Below are positions 1 through 7,594 of a stretch of DNA of 64,000 nucleotides, one piece after another. The notes beneath the pieces were generated by a model, which saw only the letters and a list, made by a program, of their open reading frames with translations, had not been told where the DNA came from and searched no databases. This DNA is from JACXTP01 sp963827905 (lineage in GTDB: Archaea; Thermoplasmatota; Thermoplasmata; Methanomassiliicoccales; UBA472). The stretch covers positions 423,567 through 487,566 of the forward strand of contig CAWHCB010000007.1 in the NCBI GenBank assembly GCA_963827905.1. The letters are read 5' to 3'. The first letter of the stretch is position 1. Every line of letters begins with the position of its first letter. Both the position numbers and the translations under genes were made by a program.

Positions 1-527
1 GCCGTTCTGCCCTTGGTATAGAGCTCAAAGGTGGAGACGCCCTTCTCCCGGTAGGCGACCCGAAGGTCCGTCGGCTCACCGATAACAATGGCGCTGGCGT
101 TCTTGACCGCGTGCGTCCTTAGCAATGAGCGCGCCCCGTTCATGCGCACCTCCTCATCGGTCGTGAAGAGCACATAGAAGTCGATGTCCTGGTCCATCAG
201 CGCCTTGGCGGCATGGAGCATGCCGGCGCAAGCCCCCTTCATGTCCGCCGCCCCTCGTCCATAAACGCGCCCGGACTCCACCTCGCCCTGTTCCATGGTC
301 CAGTTCGAACCAACGGGGACGGTGTCCAGATGACCCGACAGTGCCAGGCCGTTCACCCCGTTGTAGGCGATGATGGCCGGGCTCTCCCGGTCCCCTACCA
401 CGTCCACCTCCGCCCCCAGGTCCTTAAGCCAACCGGTGACGTAGTCCACCATCTCCTTCTTGTCGTCATTGTGGTCGCTGCGGATGAGCAGCAGATCGAT
501 GAGGGTCTCTGTGACTGTCCTGTCCAT
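1..527 (-). CDS. M20-family metallopeptidase/deacylase, N-terminal part (cut by window edge)
   Basis: About 175 residues are visible; the C-terminus lies beyond the left edge. The protein belongs to the zinc-dependent M20 family (DapE, ArgE and dipeptidase relatives), which hydrolyses amide bonds of N-acyl amino acids or dipeptides in the cytoplasm. Visible motifs are SGHLDTVPVG (H66 metal ligand, D68), GRGAADMKG (D95 bridging metal ligand) and TTDEE (E125 catalytic base, E126). The ATG at 527 follows the gcvT stop by one base, so the two genes are probably cotranscribed. The dimerisation domain that would help assign the substrate is missing, so DapE, ArgE and peptidase roles cannot be separated. 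Confidence 0.85.
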   Translation of the reverse strand, partial: MDRTVTETLIDLLLIRSDHNDDKKEMVDYVTGWLKDLGAEVDVVGDRESPAIIAYNGVNGLALSGHLDTVPVGSNWTMEQGEVESGRVYGRGAADMKGACAGMLHAAKALMDQDIDFYVLFTTDEEVRMNGARSLLRTHAVKNASAIVIGEPTDLRVAYREKGVSTFELYTKGRT

Positions 528-528
528 G

Positions 529-1655
529 CTATCCCTTCCGGTAGAACGGTGCCCGCACCACTCGCGCCGGCACGGCCTTGTCCCTGATCATCACATCCAA
601 CACGGTCCCCTCCTTGGCCAGGGACGGTGGCACGTAGCCCATGGCGATGCCCTTGTGCAGGCAGGGCGAGAAGGTGCCGCCGGTGACCGTCCCCACGTCC
701 TTGCCCTCAAATCCGATCCTGTAACCGTGGCGGGGGATCCCCTTTTCCAGCAGTTCCAGGCACACCAGACGGGAAAGGTCTTCCCGTTTCTTTTGCTCGA
801 GCAAAGCCCTCTTGCCGACGAAGTGATGCTCCCACTTCACCACCCATTCCGGTCCGGTCTGGAGCGAGCTCTGGCGCCCATCGAAGTCGGTGCCTGACAG
901 CAGGTAGCCCATCTCCAGGCGCAGAGTGTCCCTGGCGCCCAGCCCGACCGGTACCAATCCGTCCTTCGATCCCCTCCGCGAGGACGCGGTCCCAGAGCCA
1001 AACCGCTCGCTTGGAATCTATCAACAGCTCCATGCCGTCCTCACCGGTGTAACCGGTCCTGGCGGCCATCACCCTGCCGTTCCAAAGCAGGCCGTCCGGA
1101 GCGGGGACGTCGGCATCGATCAGACCGAAATGGAACCGTTTGATGTTGTCGATAGGCACACGGCTGACCCGCCGCACGATGTCGATGGCCTTGGGGCCCT
1201 GAACGGCCAGACAGGCCACCTGGTCGGAGATGTCCACCACATGGTCGGCAGGGTCGTGGGACGCGGAACCACTGCAGGACGTCCTTCACCTTGGAGGCGT
1301 TCGGCACCAGAAGATATTCCTCCAGGTCGGTTCGGTAGACTATGGTGTCATCAATGATCATGCCCTCATCGTTGAGGATGTGCGAGTAAACCCCCTTGCC
1401 CACCGGGATGTCCTCGATGCTGTTCGTAATGAGCTTCTGGAGCAGTTCCTTGCTTCCTTTACCTCTCAGCACCAGGTCGCCCATGTGGGAGACGTCGAAC
1501 AGACCTGCGGCCTTTCGGACGGCCAGATGTTCCTCGTTGATGCCGCTGTAAAAGACCGGCATATCCCAACCAGCGAACTCAATCATCCTTGCCCCGAGGG
1601 CAACATGCGAGTCGTGCAGAGGAGTCTCGAGCATCCTTTTCCCCGTTTTAGCCAT
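529..1655 (-). CDS. gcvT: aminomethyltransferase (glycine cleavage T protein), frameshifted in this sequence
   Basis: The T protein transfers the aminomethyl carbon from lipoylated H protein to tetrahydropterin and releases ammonia. The protein is spread over three frames that join in the right order: an N-terminal segment with FAGWDMPVFYSG and FDVSHMGDL, a middle segment with ARTGYTGEDGMELL, and a C-terminal segment with VGLGARDTLRLEMGY. The breaks fall near 1258 and 965. Each piece is well conserved and no other change is visible, so sequencing indels are more likely than decay. I chose the ATG at 1655; an upstream ATG at 1691 would overlap the cdc6 stop. A YgfZ-like relative is less likely given the intact GARDTLRLEMG motif. 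Confidence 0.85.
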
Positions 1656-1687
1656 TGTTGCACATCGTATATGCTTTTGACCATGTC

Positions 1688-2854
1688 TCAAAGGCTGAGC
1701 ATGTCCTCTAGGCGTTCGCGGAGCACCTTGGCCGGTATATCTGGCAATGAGATATAGGTCGTCCTACCGCCCGAAGGGTCCCCGCTCACCTTGGTGGTGA
1801 TGAGGCCGGCGTTGGACAGCTCTTGGACGTACTCCCAGAACTGGGTATGGGCGCGGGGCTTCTCCTTGTGCTCCTCGGCGGCGATGCGGTAGGCCTTCTC
1901 CGCCTCGCCAGTGGTGACGAAGGCATGGTCGCGCATGGCGCGGGCGATGGCCAGCAGGACCAGCTTGCGCTGTCGGTCCAGCTCCTCGATCTTCGATTCC
2001 GTGACCACGGAGTAGGTGAGGGCCTTGGCGGCGCGGACGTGCTCGGGGACGATCCTTTCCGCCCCCTCTTCCTCCGCAAGCATCCCGGCGCGGTCCAGGA
2101 GCTCGATGGCGAACCTGGCGTCGCCGAACTCGGCGGCGATGTCCGCGATGAGCTGCACAGAGCCATCGTCTATGACGTTGTGGAACAGCGCCAGGTCGAC
2201 ACGGGCGGCGACGATGTCCCCCAGCTCCTCCACGGTGTAACGGTCGAAGCGGATGGCATTGGCGCGACGGAAGGTGGACATGGCGGCGGGGTCCAGCATG
2301 TCCAGCACATACTTCTGCGAGACCAGGATCAACGAGATGGAAGGTCGGGGCGATATCTTCTCCTCATCGAATCGGGAGAGCTGGTAGATCAGATCGGAAG
2401 CGCCTCGTTTGATGAGCACGTCGGCCTCGTCCAACACAACGACCAGGTGCATGTGCCGCTTCTCAATGTGCTTGGTGATGGAGCGCAGCATCTCGGCAGT
2501 GGAGAATCCCCGGTCGGGGTAGCGCTCATCGAAGTGGGCGATGATGCGCTGCAGGACAGCGTTCTCGGAGCTGCGCTGCCTACAGTTCACGATGACGAAG
2601 TCCAGGACCTTCCCTTGACCCTGGGCCTCCTTCACCAGGTCCAGACAGAAACGCTTGGTGGTGGCGGTCTTGCCGGTACCGACGTTCCCGACCAGCAGGG
2701 CGGTCTGGGACATGGAGCTCTCCACCACCGGGCGGAACAGGCTCCAAAGCCTCGCCATCTGCGCCTCGCGGTGAACCAGCTTGTCTGGGACATAATCGAA
2801 GGAGAGCTTGGCCTGGTCCTTGAATATTCGTGGCCCTGAGCCTCGGGCGGTCAA
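1688..2854 (-). CDS. cdc6: Orc1/Cdc6 replication initiator
   Basis: This is an AAA+ ATPase that binds origin repeats and loads MCM. In 388 residues it shows Walker A GNVGTGKT (residues 56-63), Walker B VVVLDEADVL (about 139-147), a sensor-like segment SLILVSQK and a C-terminal winged-helix region ending in TYISLPDIPAKVLRERLE. The start is a TTG whose TTGA overlaps the stop of the upstream Nif3-like gene; a good Shine-Dalgarno (GGTGAGG) sits 5 bases before it. Translational coupling with 2851-3810 is therefore likely. No AT-rich origin-like gap flanks it, so nothing here shows that the gene sits at an origin. Confidence 0.93.
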   Translation of the reverse strand: MTARGSGPRIFKDQAKLSFDYVPDKLVHREAQMARLWSLFRPVVESSMSQTALLVGNVGTGKTATTKRFCLDLVKEAQGQGKVLDFVIVNCRQRSSENAVLQRIIAHFDERYPDRGFSTAEMLRSITKHIEKRHMHLVVVLDEADVLIKRGASDLIYQLSRFDEEKISPRPSISLILVSQKYVLDMLDPAAMSTFRRANAIRFDRYTVEELGDIVAARVDLALFHNVIDDGSVQLIADIAAEFGDARFAIELLDRAGMLAEEEGAERIVPEHVRAAKALTYSVVTESKIEELDRQRKLVLLAIARAMRDHAFVTTGEAEKAYRIAAEEHKEKPRAHTQFWEYVQELSNAGLITTKVSGDPSGGRTTYISLPDIPAKVLRERLEDMLSL

Positions 2855-3810
2855 GGTCGCCTCACCCTTATGAAACCGGAACAGGGAACGATATCCACGC
2901 CCAACGCCTCCACGCGGTCCGCCAGGAGGTTGACGCCGAGCGAATCGGAGGGCATGTGGCCAGAGATGACGATGTTAACATGGTTCTTCCGGGCCTCCTC
3001 GATGTGATTCTCCGGAACGTGCATGCACACGACGGTGCCGACCCCTGCCTTGGCCAGGTTCTCGTAGGCGTCCTTGGGCATGGAGGTGCCCCCGGTCATC
3101 TTGACCATGACCTTGCCGGCCCGCCGTCCCTTGTCGCCCACCAGCACCTCTGGGTAGCTGTTGTTGCGGGCGGCGCGGTCGTACTCGGGAAGATCGAGAA
3201 GCGCGGCGAGTATGTCAGAGACCCTCTCCGGCCTCTTGTCCCTCAAGTAATTTTCAAGGAAGCGTTGCACAAGGTTATCGGTGCAGGAATGAAGGCACAT
3301 GACCGGCACGTCGAGCAGTCGGGCCGCGTCCACCGCCTGGTCGATGTTGTTCGGGGAGATGCCTCTCGCCACCTCCTTGATGCGCGGTCCGAGTATGTCC
3401 TCGGCCACGGTGATCGGGACCCCCTGGTCCTCCATCATGTACTCCATGATGTGCATGACCTCGGGGAACTGGGCCTGCGCTCGGCCGCGAGGGTGGTGGC
3501 CGATGACCGCGTCGATGCGCCTGCCCTTCTCCCGCAGACGGTCAGCGAGCAGGATCTCCGCGGGCGTGATGTCGATCCCCCAGAGCACCCCACCTATCTC
3601 AGAATCAGGGTCGCCATGGAGCAGACGGCTGTCATAATAGGGGTTCCACAGGGAGTCCTTGTCGAAGCGGTCCTGCTCCTTGACCTCCATGTGCTCGTAT
3701 CGCTCCCTGACCCGCTCCAGGTCGGCCTTGAGCTCCCCCGGTTCGCGGGGGTCGTGCTCCATGCCGAGCTGGATGGCCATGCGATATAGCTCGCCTAGCT
3801 TGACAGCCAT
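2851..3810 (-). CDS. Nif3-like (DUF34) metal-binding protein
   Basis: The 319-residue protein shows the signature of the Nif3/DUF34 family, a widely conserved dinuclear-metal fold whose biochemical role is not settled. VIGHHPRG (H105, H106) resembles the family's HHP metal site, and ISGHMPSDSLGVN near the C-terminus matches the second conserved His region. An N-terminal helical segment of about 60 residues precedes the fold and is rich in charged residues. The gene is the first of a tightly packed minus-strand set running into cdc6 with a 4-base overlap. Assignment rests on motifs only. Confidence 0.7.
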   Translation of the reverse strand: MAVKLGELYRMAIQLGMEHDPREPGELKADLERVRERYEHMEVKEQDRFDKDSLWNPYYDSRLLHGDPDSEIGGVLWGIDITPAEILLADRLREKGRRIDAVIGHHPRGRAQAQFPEVMHIMEYMMEDQGVPITVAEDILGPRIKEVARGISPNNIDQAVDAARLLDVPVMCLHSCTDNLVQRFLENYLRDKRPERVSDILAALLDLPEYDRAARNNSYPEVLVGDKGRRAGKVMVKMTGGTSMPKDAYENLAKAGVGTVVCMHVPENHIEEARKNHVNIVISGHMPSDSLGVNLLADRVEALGVDIVPCSGFIRVRRP

Positions 3811-3882
3811 GTCTGTGAAAAATAGCTGTGATTATTTAATCCCTTCTTGGGCGCTTGGAGGAAGCTGCGCTGTCCTGTGAGC

Positions 3883-3933
3883 AAAATAAAAAAACGAAGA
3901 AAGGGAAAGGATTTCTTCGGGGCCATCGGCCCC
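3883..3933 (-). terminator. hairpin plus T-tract terminator after rpl12
   Basis: Reading the minus strand after the rpl12 stop there is a perfect 6-bp stem GGGGCC/GGCCCC with a 3-base loop (3919-3933), then a T-rich stretch with a run of seven T (complement of 3888-3894). This fits transcription termination of the L11-L1-L10-L12 cluster. Confidence 0.6.
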
Positions 3934-3959
3934 TGGTTTGGTTCTCGCGCTCGGTCCGT

Positions 3960-4262
3960 TCAGCCGAACAAGGCAGAGAGTCCGGCGGCAGCCTCTTCCT
4001 CAGTTACCTGGGGCTCCTCCTTCTTCTCTTCCTTCTTCGCCTCACCGGATGGGGCGGCGGCGGCAGGTGCGGCGGCGGGGGCGGCGACCATCGCGGAGGC
4101 GATGGCCTCGTCGATGTTCACTCCGTCCAGGGACCCGGTCAAGGCTTTCACCTTGGCGGCGTCGGCCTCGACACCAGCGGACTTGAGGACGCCAATGACG
4201 GCATCCTCTGTGATCGGCTTTCCAGCGGCATGAAGAACCAAGGCGCTGTATATGTACTCCAT
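3960..4262 (-). CDS. rpl12: 50S ribosomal protein L12 (P1, stalk)
   Basis: This 100-residue acidic stalk protein binds L10 as dimers and recruits translation GTPases. It has the archaeal/eukaryotic P1 layout: an N-terminal helical dimerisation domain (MEYIYSALVLHAAGKPIT), an Ala/Pro-rich hinge, a Lys/Glu-rich stretch and a conserved C-terminal tail ending in AAGLSALFG. It is the last gene of the ribosomal cluster, 29 bases after rpl10, and is followed by a strong hairpin/T-tract. Length and composition are normal for the family. Confidence 0.97.
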   Translation of the reverse strand: MEYIYSALVLHAAGKPITEDAVIGVLKSAGVEADAAKVKALTGSLDGVNIDEAIASAMVAAPAAAPAAAAPSGEAKKEEKKEEPQVTEEEAAAGLSALFG

Positions 4263-4291
4263 TTTTCTTACCTCCTTATTTTTCAGTTATC

Positions 4292-5169
4292 CTAAATCCT
4301 CTTCACAAGGCGTTCATCGTTCAGGCCATCGCCTTTGCGGGCCAGGGCGAGCATCTGTGCGTCGGCCTTGGCCAAGAGGAACTTGATGTTTTCGGTCGTC
4401 GGGTACGCTGCCTCCACGCTGAGGCCCATGGCCTCACGGTAGGCTTTCGCCAGCAAGGGCCTGATGGTCTGTGGCGTAACGTAGGCGATCGACATGCTCA
4501 AAGCCATAGCGTTTCTGGCGGCGTTGCCGAGCATCGTGCTGTAATAGTCAGCGGGGATGTTCAGCACGTCTCTTCCATAAAGGACCCCGTCCTCGAAGGC
4601 CGCCCTCAGGTCCAGACCGACGGTCATCGGCAGGATCTCCAGGCGCGGTAGCACCTTGGCGAGGTCCTCCGGGACCGGCTGGCCTTTGGCGACCAGGACC
4701 TTGTCCTTCTTGAAGACCACCTTGCCGCCCTCTATCCCGGCGGGAATGCCGACCTTCTGCAGCTCACCCACGATGGGGCCGGGCTTGAAGGGGGTCTCCC
4801 CCGCCTTGATGGCGATGTCCTCGGGGGCGATGTCCCCCGGTTTCGCCGGCGCGGCGCTCTTGGTGGCCTCCAGGGCCCGGAACAGCTTGAAAGGGTTCAT
4901 GTTGGTGGTGATAATGGCGCACTGGCCATCCACCGATGCCCTCAAAGCCTCCAATCCAGGTCTCTCCTTGGCCGCTTCAATCAACGCGATGTCCATTATC
5001 GTGTTCCTGGTCATGGTGACGTTGGCGGAACCGCGCAACCCCTGCCTCATCTGCTGCAGTTGGGCGGACGGGATCCCCTCACGTTCACTATCGCGACGAC
5101 GGTGTGCGAGACCATATCGGTCTTGAGGTCCTCGACGACCTCCTTCTTCCAAGCTGCGACATGTGCCAT
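4292..5169 (-). CDS. rpl10: 50S ribosomal protein L10 (P0), one-base frameshift near the N-terminus
   Basis: P0 anchors the L12 stalk to 23S rRNA. The main frame carries the conserved RGSANVTMTRNT region and a long C-terminal half with GLSVEAAYPTTENI. The true N-terminus (MAHVAAWKKEVV, ATG at 5169) lies in another frame; the two meet at a run of four C (5075-5078). One more C there restores the family sequence NVRGIPSAQLQQMRQ. The acidic C-terminal tail common in other archaeal P0 proteins is absent: the protein ends in GDGLNDERLVKRI. The gene is essential, so the shift is almost certainly a homopolymer error. Confidence 0.93.
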
Positions 5170-5180
5170 TTCAGCTCACC

Positions 5181-5825
5181 TCACATCAATTTCTTGGACG
5201 GGCCCATCGTCGTTTTGACGTAGGCCGACCTTATGTTCATCGCACCCTTCTCCAGTCTCGCCGAGACACGCTTCAGAATGAGCTCTATGTTCTCGGCGAT
5301 CTGCTCCGCCGTCATATCGGTCGTGCCTACCGAGGTGTGGAAGGTCATCTTGTCCTTCGTCCTTATCGACACGGTCTTGCGCAGGTTCTCGATCATCTGC
5401 TTCGGGTCGGCGCCAGGCTGGATCGGCTTTGGCATCTTCCCGCGTGGCGCCAGGACGATACCCAGGCGCTTACCGACGGTGGGCATGAGGGGCGCCTCCG
5501 CGATGAAGAAATCCATCTCGTTGGCGATCTTCTTTGCCGTCTTCTTGTCGTCGGCGAGCGTACCGAGCTCCTCTGGCATGATGACCTTGTCCGCAACGCT
5601 CTTGGCCTTCAGGGCAAGTTCGCCCCCGCCAATCACGCAAACTTTGATGTTGCGGCCCCTACCGTGTGGAAGGATGATGTCCTCCTGTATCCTGTTCTTA
5701 GGTACAGTGAGGTCGACTCCCCTCAGATTTATCGATAGGTCGACCGTCTCTCTAAAATTGCGTTTTGGAGATCCCTCCAAAACCTCTTTGACGGTCGCTA
5801 TTGTGTTCTTCTCTACCAATGGCAT
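5181..5825 (-). CDS. rpl1: 50S ribosomal protein L1
   Basis: L1 builds the mobile L1 stalk near the ribosomal E site and in many archaea represses its own mRNA. The 214-residue sequence shows the family core SPKRNFRETVDLSINL, LPHGRGR, LGPRGKMPxP-like LAPRGKMPKPI and the C-terminal TTMGPSKKL. The ATG at 5825 sits only one base after the GGAGGG Shine-Dalgarno; a TTG at codon 3 has more usual spacing and could be the real start. It begins its own promoter segment, separated from rpl11 by about 90 bases that contain a TATA box and an inverted repeat. Confidence 0.96.
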   Translation of the reverse strand: MPLVEKNTIATVKEVLEGSPKRNFRETVDLSINLRGVDLTVPKNRIQEDIILPHGRGRNIKVCVIGGGELALKAKSVADKVIMPEELGTLADDKKTAKKIANEMDFFIAEAPLMPTVGKRLGIVLAPRGKMPKPIQPGADPKQMIENLRKTVSIRTKDKMTFHTSVGTTDMTAEQIAENIELILKRVSARLEKGAMNIRSAYVKTTMGPSKKLM

Positions 5826-5865
5826 CCCTCCTGTAGTATTTACGACCCTGAGGTCTCCTACAGAG

Positions 5866-5899
5866 CGGTGTCGCCCTTAACGGGGACACCGTTTATAAA
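5866..5899 (-). promoter_or_regulatory. rpl1 promoter: TATA box with adjacent inverted repeat
   Basis: On the minus strand a palindromic TTTATAAA (5892-5899) is followed at once by an inverted repeat CGGTGTC/GACACCG (5866-5872 and 5885-5891), extended by CCC/GGG inside. The expected transcription start, about 25 bases after the TATA box, falls at the far edge of the repeat. This places rpl1-rpl10-rpl12 under their own promoter and leaves the repeat as a possible control element. Confidence 0.5.
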
Positions 5900-5916
5900 G
5901 GTTATGCAGGGAAGGC

Positions 5917-6396
5917 TTACTGCGCCAACTTGGCGTCCCACTTGCCTTCCTTGACCTCGGTCTGGAACGCGCGCGGGTCCTTGCCCTCTATGGTTATACC
6001 ACAGGAGACGGCGGTACCGGCGACCTCCAGGACGCGGGCCTTCAGGTCCGCCCCCATGAGAGAGTCCTTCTTCATGTCGGCGACCTTTATGGCCTGGTCA
6101 AGGGAGATGTTCCCGACCACGGTCTGCTTGGGCGACCCGGAGCCCTTCTCCACGCCTATCTCCTTGAAGAGCAGGGCGGAGGTGGGCGGCGTGCCGACCT
6201 TGACATCGAAGGTCTTGGTCTTTGGGTCGATGATGACCTTGACCGGGACCTTCATTCCCGCAAAGGATTTCGTCTTCTCGTTGATCTTGGCGACGACCTG
6301 GACCACGTTGATCCCCGTCGGTCCCAGGGCCGGGCCGAGCGGCGGACCGGGGGTGGCCTTGCCGCCGTCCACTAAAACTTCGATTGTCTCTGGCAT
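5917..6396 (-). CDS. rpl11: 50S ribosomal protein L11
   Basis: L11 binds the GTPase-associated centre of 23S rRNA. The 159-residue protein contains the diagnostic N-terminal GGKATPGPPLGPALGPTGIN and a C-terminal rRNA-binding domain with PPTSALLFKEIG and DSLMGADLKARVLEVAGTAVSCGI. It starts 4 bases after the end of spt5, so the pair is probably cotranscribed and translationally coupled. Length is typical of archaeal L11. Confidence 0.97.
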   Translation of the reverse strand: MPETIEVLVDGGKATPGPPLGPALGPTGINVVQVVAKINEKTKSFAGMKVPVKVIIDPKTKTFDVKVGTPPTSALLFKEIGVEKGSGSPKQTVVGNISLDQAIKVADMKKDSLMGADLKARVLEVAGTAVSCGITIEGKDPRAFQTEVKEGKWDAKLAQ

Positions 6397-6400
6397 AATG

Positions 6401-7270
6401 TCACTTCTCCTTCTCGAGCACTCTCACGTGGTCGCCGCGGACCGTCACCGGTATGGGGACAGTGGCCTCGAACAGCTCCACCGTGATCTCTTCTTTGCTC
6501 TCATCGATCTTCTGTACCCTGGCCTTCTCACCCTTGAACGGCCCGGCCACAAGCTCGACCACATCGCCCTCCATGATGCCCGAGACCAATGGCTTGGGCG
6601 TCAGGAAGTGCTCGATCTCGCCGAACTTGGTCTCGCCCTCCACCAGGCCTTTGGATTTGCGGACGCCGCGAACGGTCTCGCGCACCAGGTCGGTGTTCAT
6701 ACCTTCCAGGAACACATATCCGTCCAGTTTGTCCGGGGCAAGAAGTGCGAATATGCCCTTCTCCCCCACCTTGGCCTTGCTGGCGACACCGTCGGAGACA
6801 TTGCGCTCATGACCGATGGACGTCTTCAGCACCATGATGGACTGCTTGGCGACCGCGGAGAACTCGATGCGGTCGCAGACAGAGGCACTGCCCTCAAGGC
6901 AGGCCTCCAGGGTGATCTTCACGATGTCGTCGAAACGGGCTCCGCGAGGGGCCTCCGCCATGACCTTGAGCTCTTTGGGCTTGCTGCCCTCCATGGCGAT
7001 CTTTGCCACCGGCTCTTTCAGGGAAGCGCTGTCATAGAGCACTCCCGTGGTATCGGCCAGCTTCACGTCCCACTCCGGGGCGCCAGGTTCGATGATGGCG
7101 ATGATCCTAAGAATGATGATCTGTTTGGAGGCGTCCCCGCTCCTCAGCTGCACGGCCCAGGTGGCCACGCTGCCAGCGGACAGGCTGCGCTGTGCGTTCT
7201 CGCCTGTCAGGGAGAGGGCTCCGGCGCGCATAGCGGGCTGGGCCGCCTTCTGTTCCTCGAATTCGTTCAT
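6401..7270 (-). CDS. spt5: transcription elongation factor Spt5 with an extra N-terminal Ig-like (NEW3-type) domain
   Basis: Archaeal Spt5 binds the RNA polymerase clamp with Spt4 and couples transcription to translation. Usual archaeal Spt5 is about 150 residues; this one is 289. Residues from about 145 form the NGN domain (IMVLKTSIGHERNVSD, GYVFLEGMNTDLVRE) and about 235-285 the KOW domain (SGIMEGDVVELVAGPFKGEKA). Residues 20-140 look like a beta-sandwich of the NEW3 type: a GSVATWAVQL strand, PEWDVKL with the tryptophan typical of those domains, then PKELKVMAEAPRGARFDD. The frame is open throughout and lies between secE and rpl11 as in other archaea. The function of the extra domain is unknown. 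Confidence 0.9.
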   Translation of the reverse strand: MNEFEEQKAAQPAMRAGALSLTGENAQRSLSAGSVATWAVQLRSGDASKQIIILRIIAIIEPGAPEWDVKLADTTGVLYDSASLKEPVAKIAMEGSKPKELKVMAEAPRGARFDDIVKITLEACLEGSASVCDRIEFSAVAKQSIMVLKTSIGHERNVSDGVASKAKVGEKGIFALLAPDKLDGYVFLEGMNTDLVRETVRGVRKSKGLVEGETKFGEIEHFLTPKPLVSGIMEGDVVELVAGPFKGEKARVQKIDESKEEITVELFEATVPIPVTVRGDHVRVLEKEK

Positions 7271-7314
7271 GAAATTGACCCCGAATGTGAAGTGTATCTA
7301 TGGTAGGTCTCGGT

Positions 7315-7530
7315 CTACGGACGGACCAGTTTCGCCGCCCAATATATGCCGAAGCCTAGGAGGCCTATGAGTATCACGCCCAAGCCTGCGAGCATCATCG
7401 TCCTGCGGTACTCCTCGCCAGTGGGCTTACGGGACATCTTCAATACTCGCCCGTACTTGCCCTTACCGAGGCCCTTGAACCGCTCCTCGATCTTCTCCTG
7501 AATCTCCCAGGACTTATCGATGATGTCCAT
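7315..7530 (-). CDS. secE: preprotein translocase subunit SecE (Sec61 gamma)
   Basis: This 71-residue membrane protein clamps SecY in the translocon. An amphipathic N-terminal helix is followed by the family signature KMSRKPTGEEYRRT and a single transmembrane helix (about residues 46-66, LAGLGVILIGLLGFGIYWAA). The position directly upstream of spt5 and downstream of ftsZ is conserved in many archaea and supports the call. Confidence 0.95.
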   Translation of the reverse strand: MDIIDKSWEIQEKIEERFKGLGKGKYGRVLKMSRKPTGEEYRRTMMLAGLGVILIGLLGFGIYWAAKLVRP

Positions 7531-7565
7531 AGCTACGCCTTCTTGAATGCGGCCCTAATAGATAC

Positions 7566-7578
7566 TCTTTTATTAAAC
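7566..7578 (-). promoter_or_regulatory. TATA box of the secE-spt5-rpl11 unit
   Basis: The minus strand reads GTTTAATAAAAG about 40 bases before the secE ATG. The expected transcription start lies near 7545, leaving a short leader. Confidence 0.45.
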
Positions 7579-7594
7579 TTTCTTTCGGCCGACC

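Noticed and set aside
529..1691. gcvT as a pseudogene
   Set aside because: All motifs are intact in three frames, and the same type of break occurs in essential genes of this contig.
1823..2839. Long open frame on the plus strand opposite cdc6
   Set aside because: It is antisense to a well-conserved gene, and its composition (Gly, His, Val-rich) is that of GC-driven shadow frames.
1688..3830. Replication origin next to cdc6
   Set aside because: The genes are packed with no AT-rich gap or visible repeated origin box; the upstream gap at 3811-3959 holds only the rpl12 terminator.
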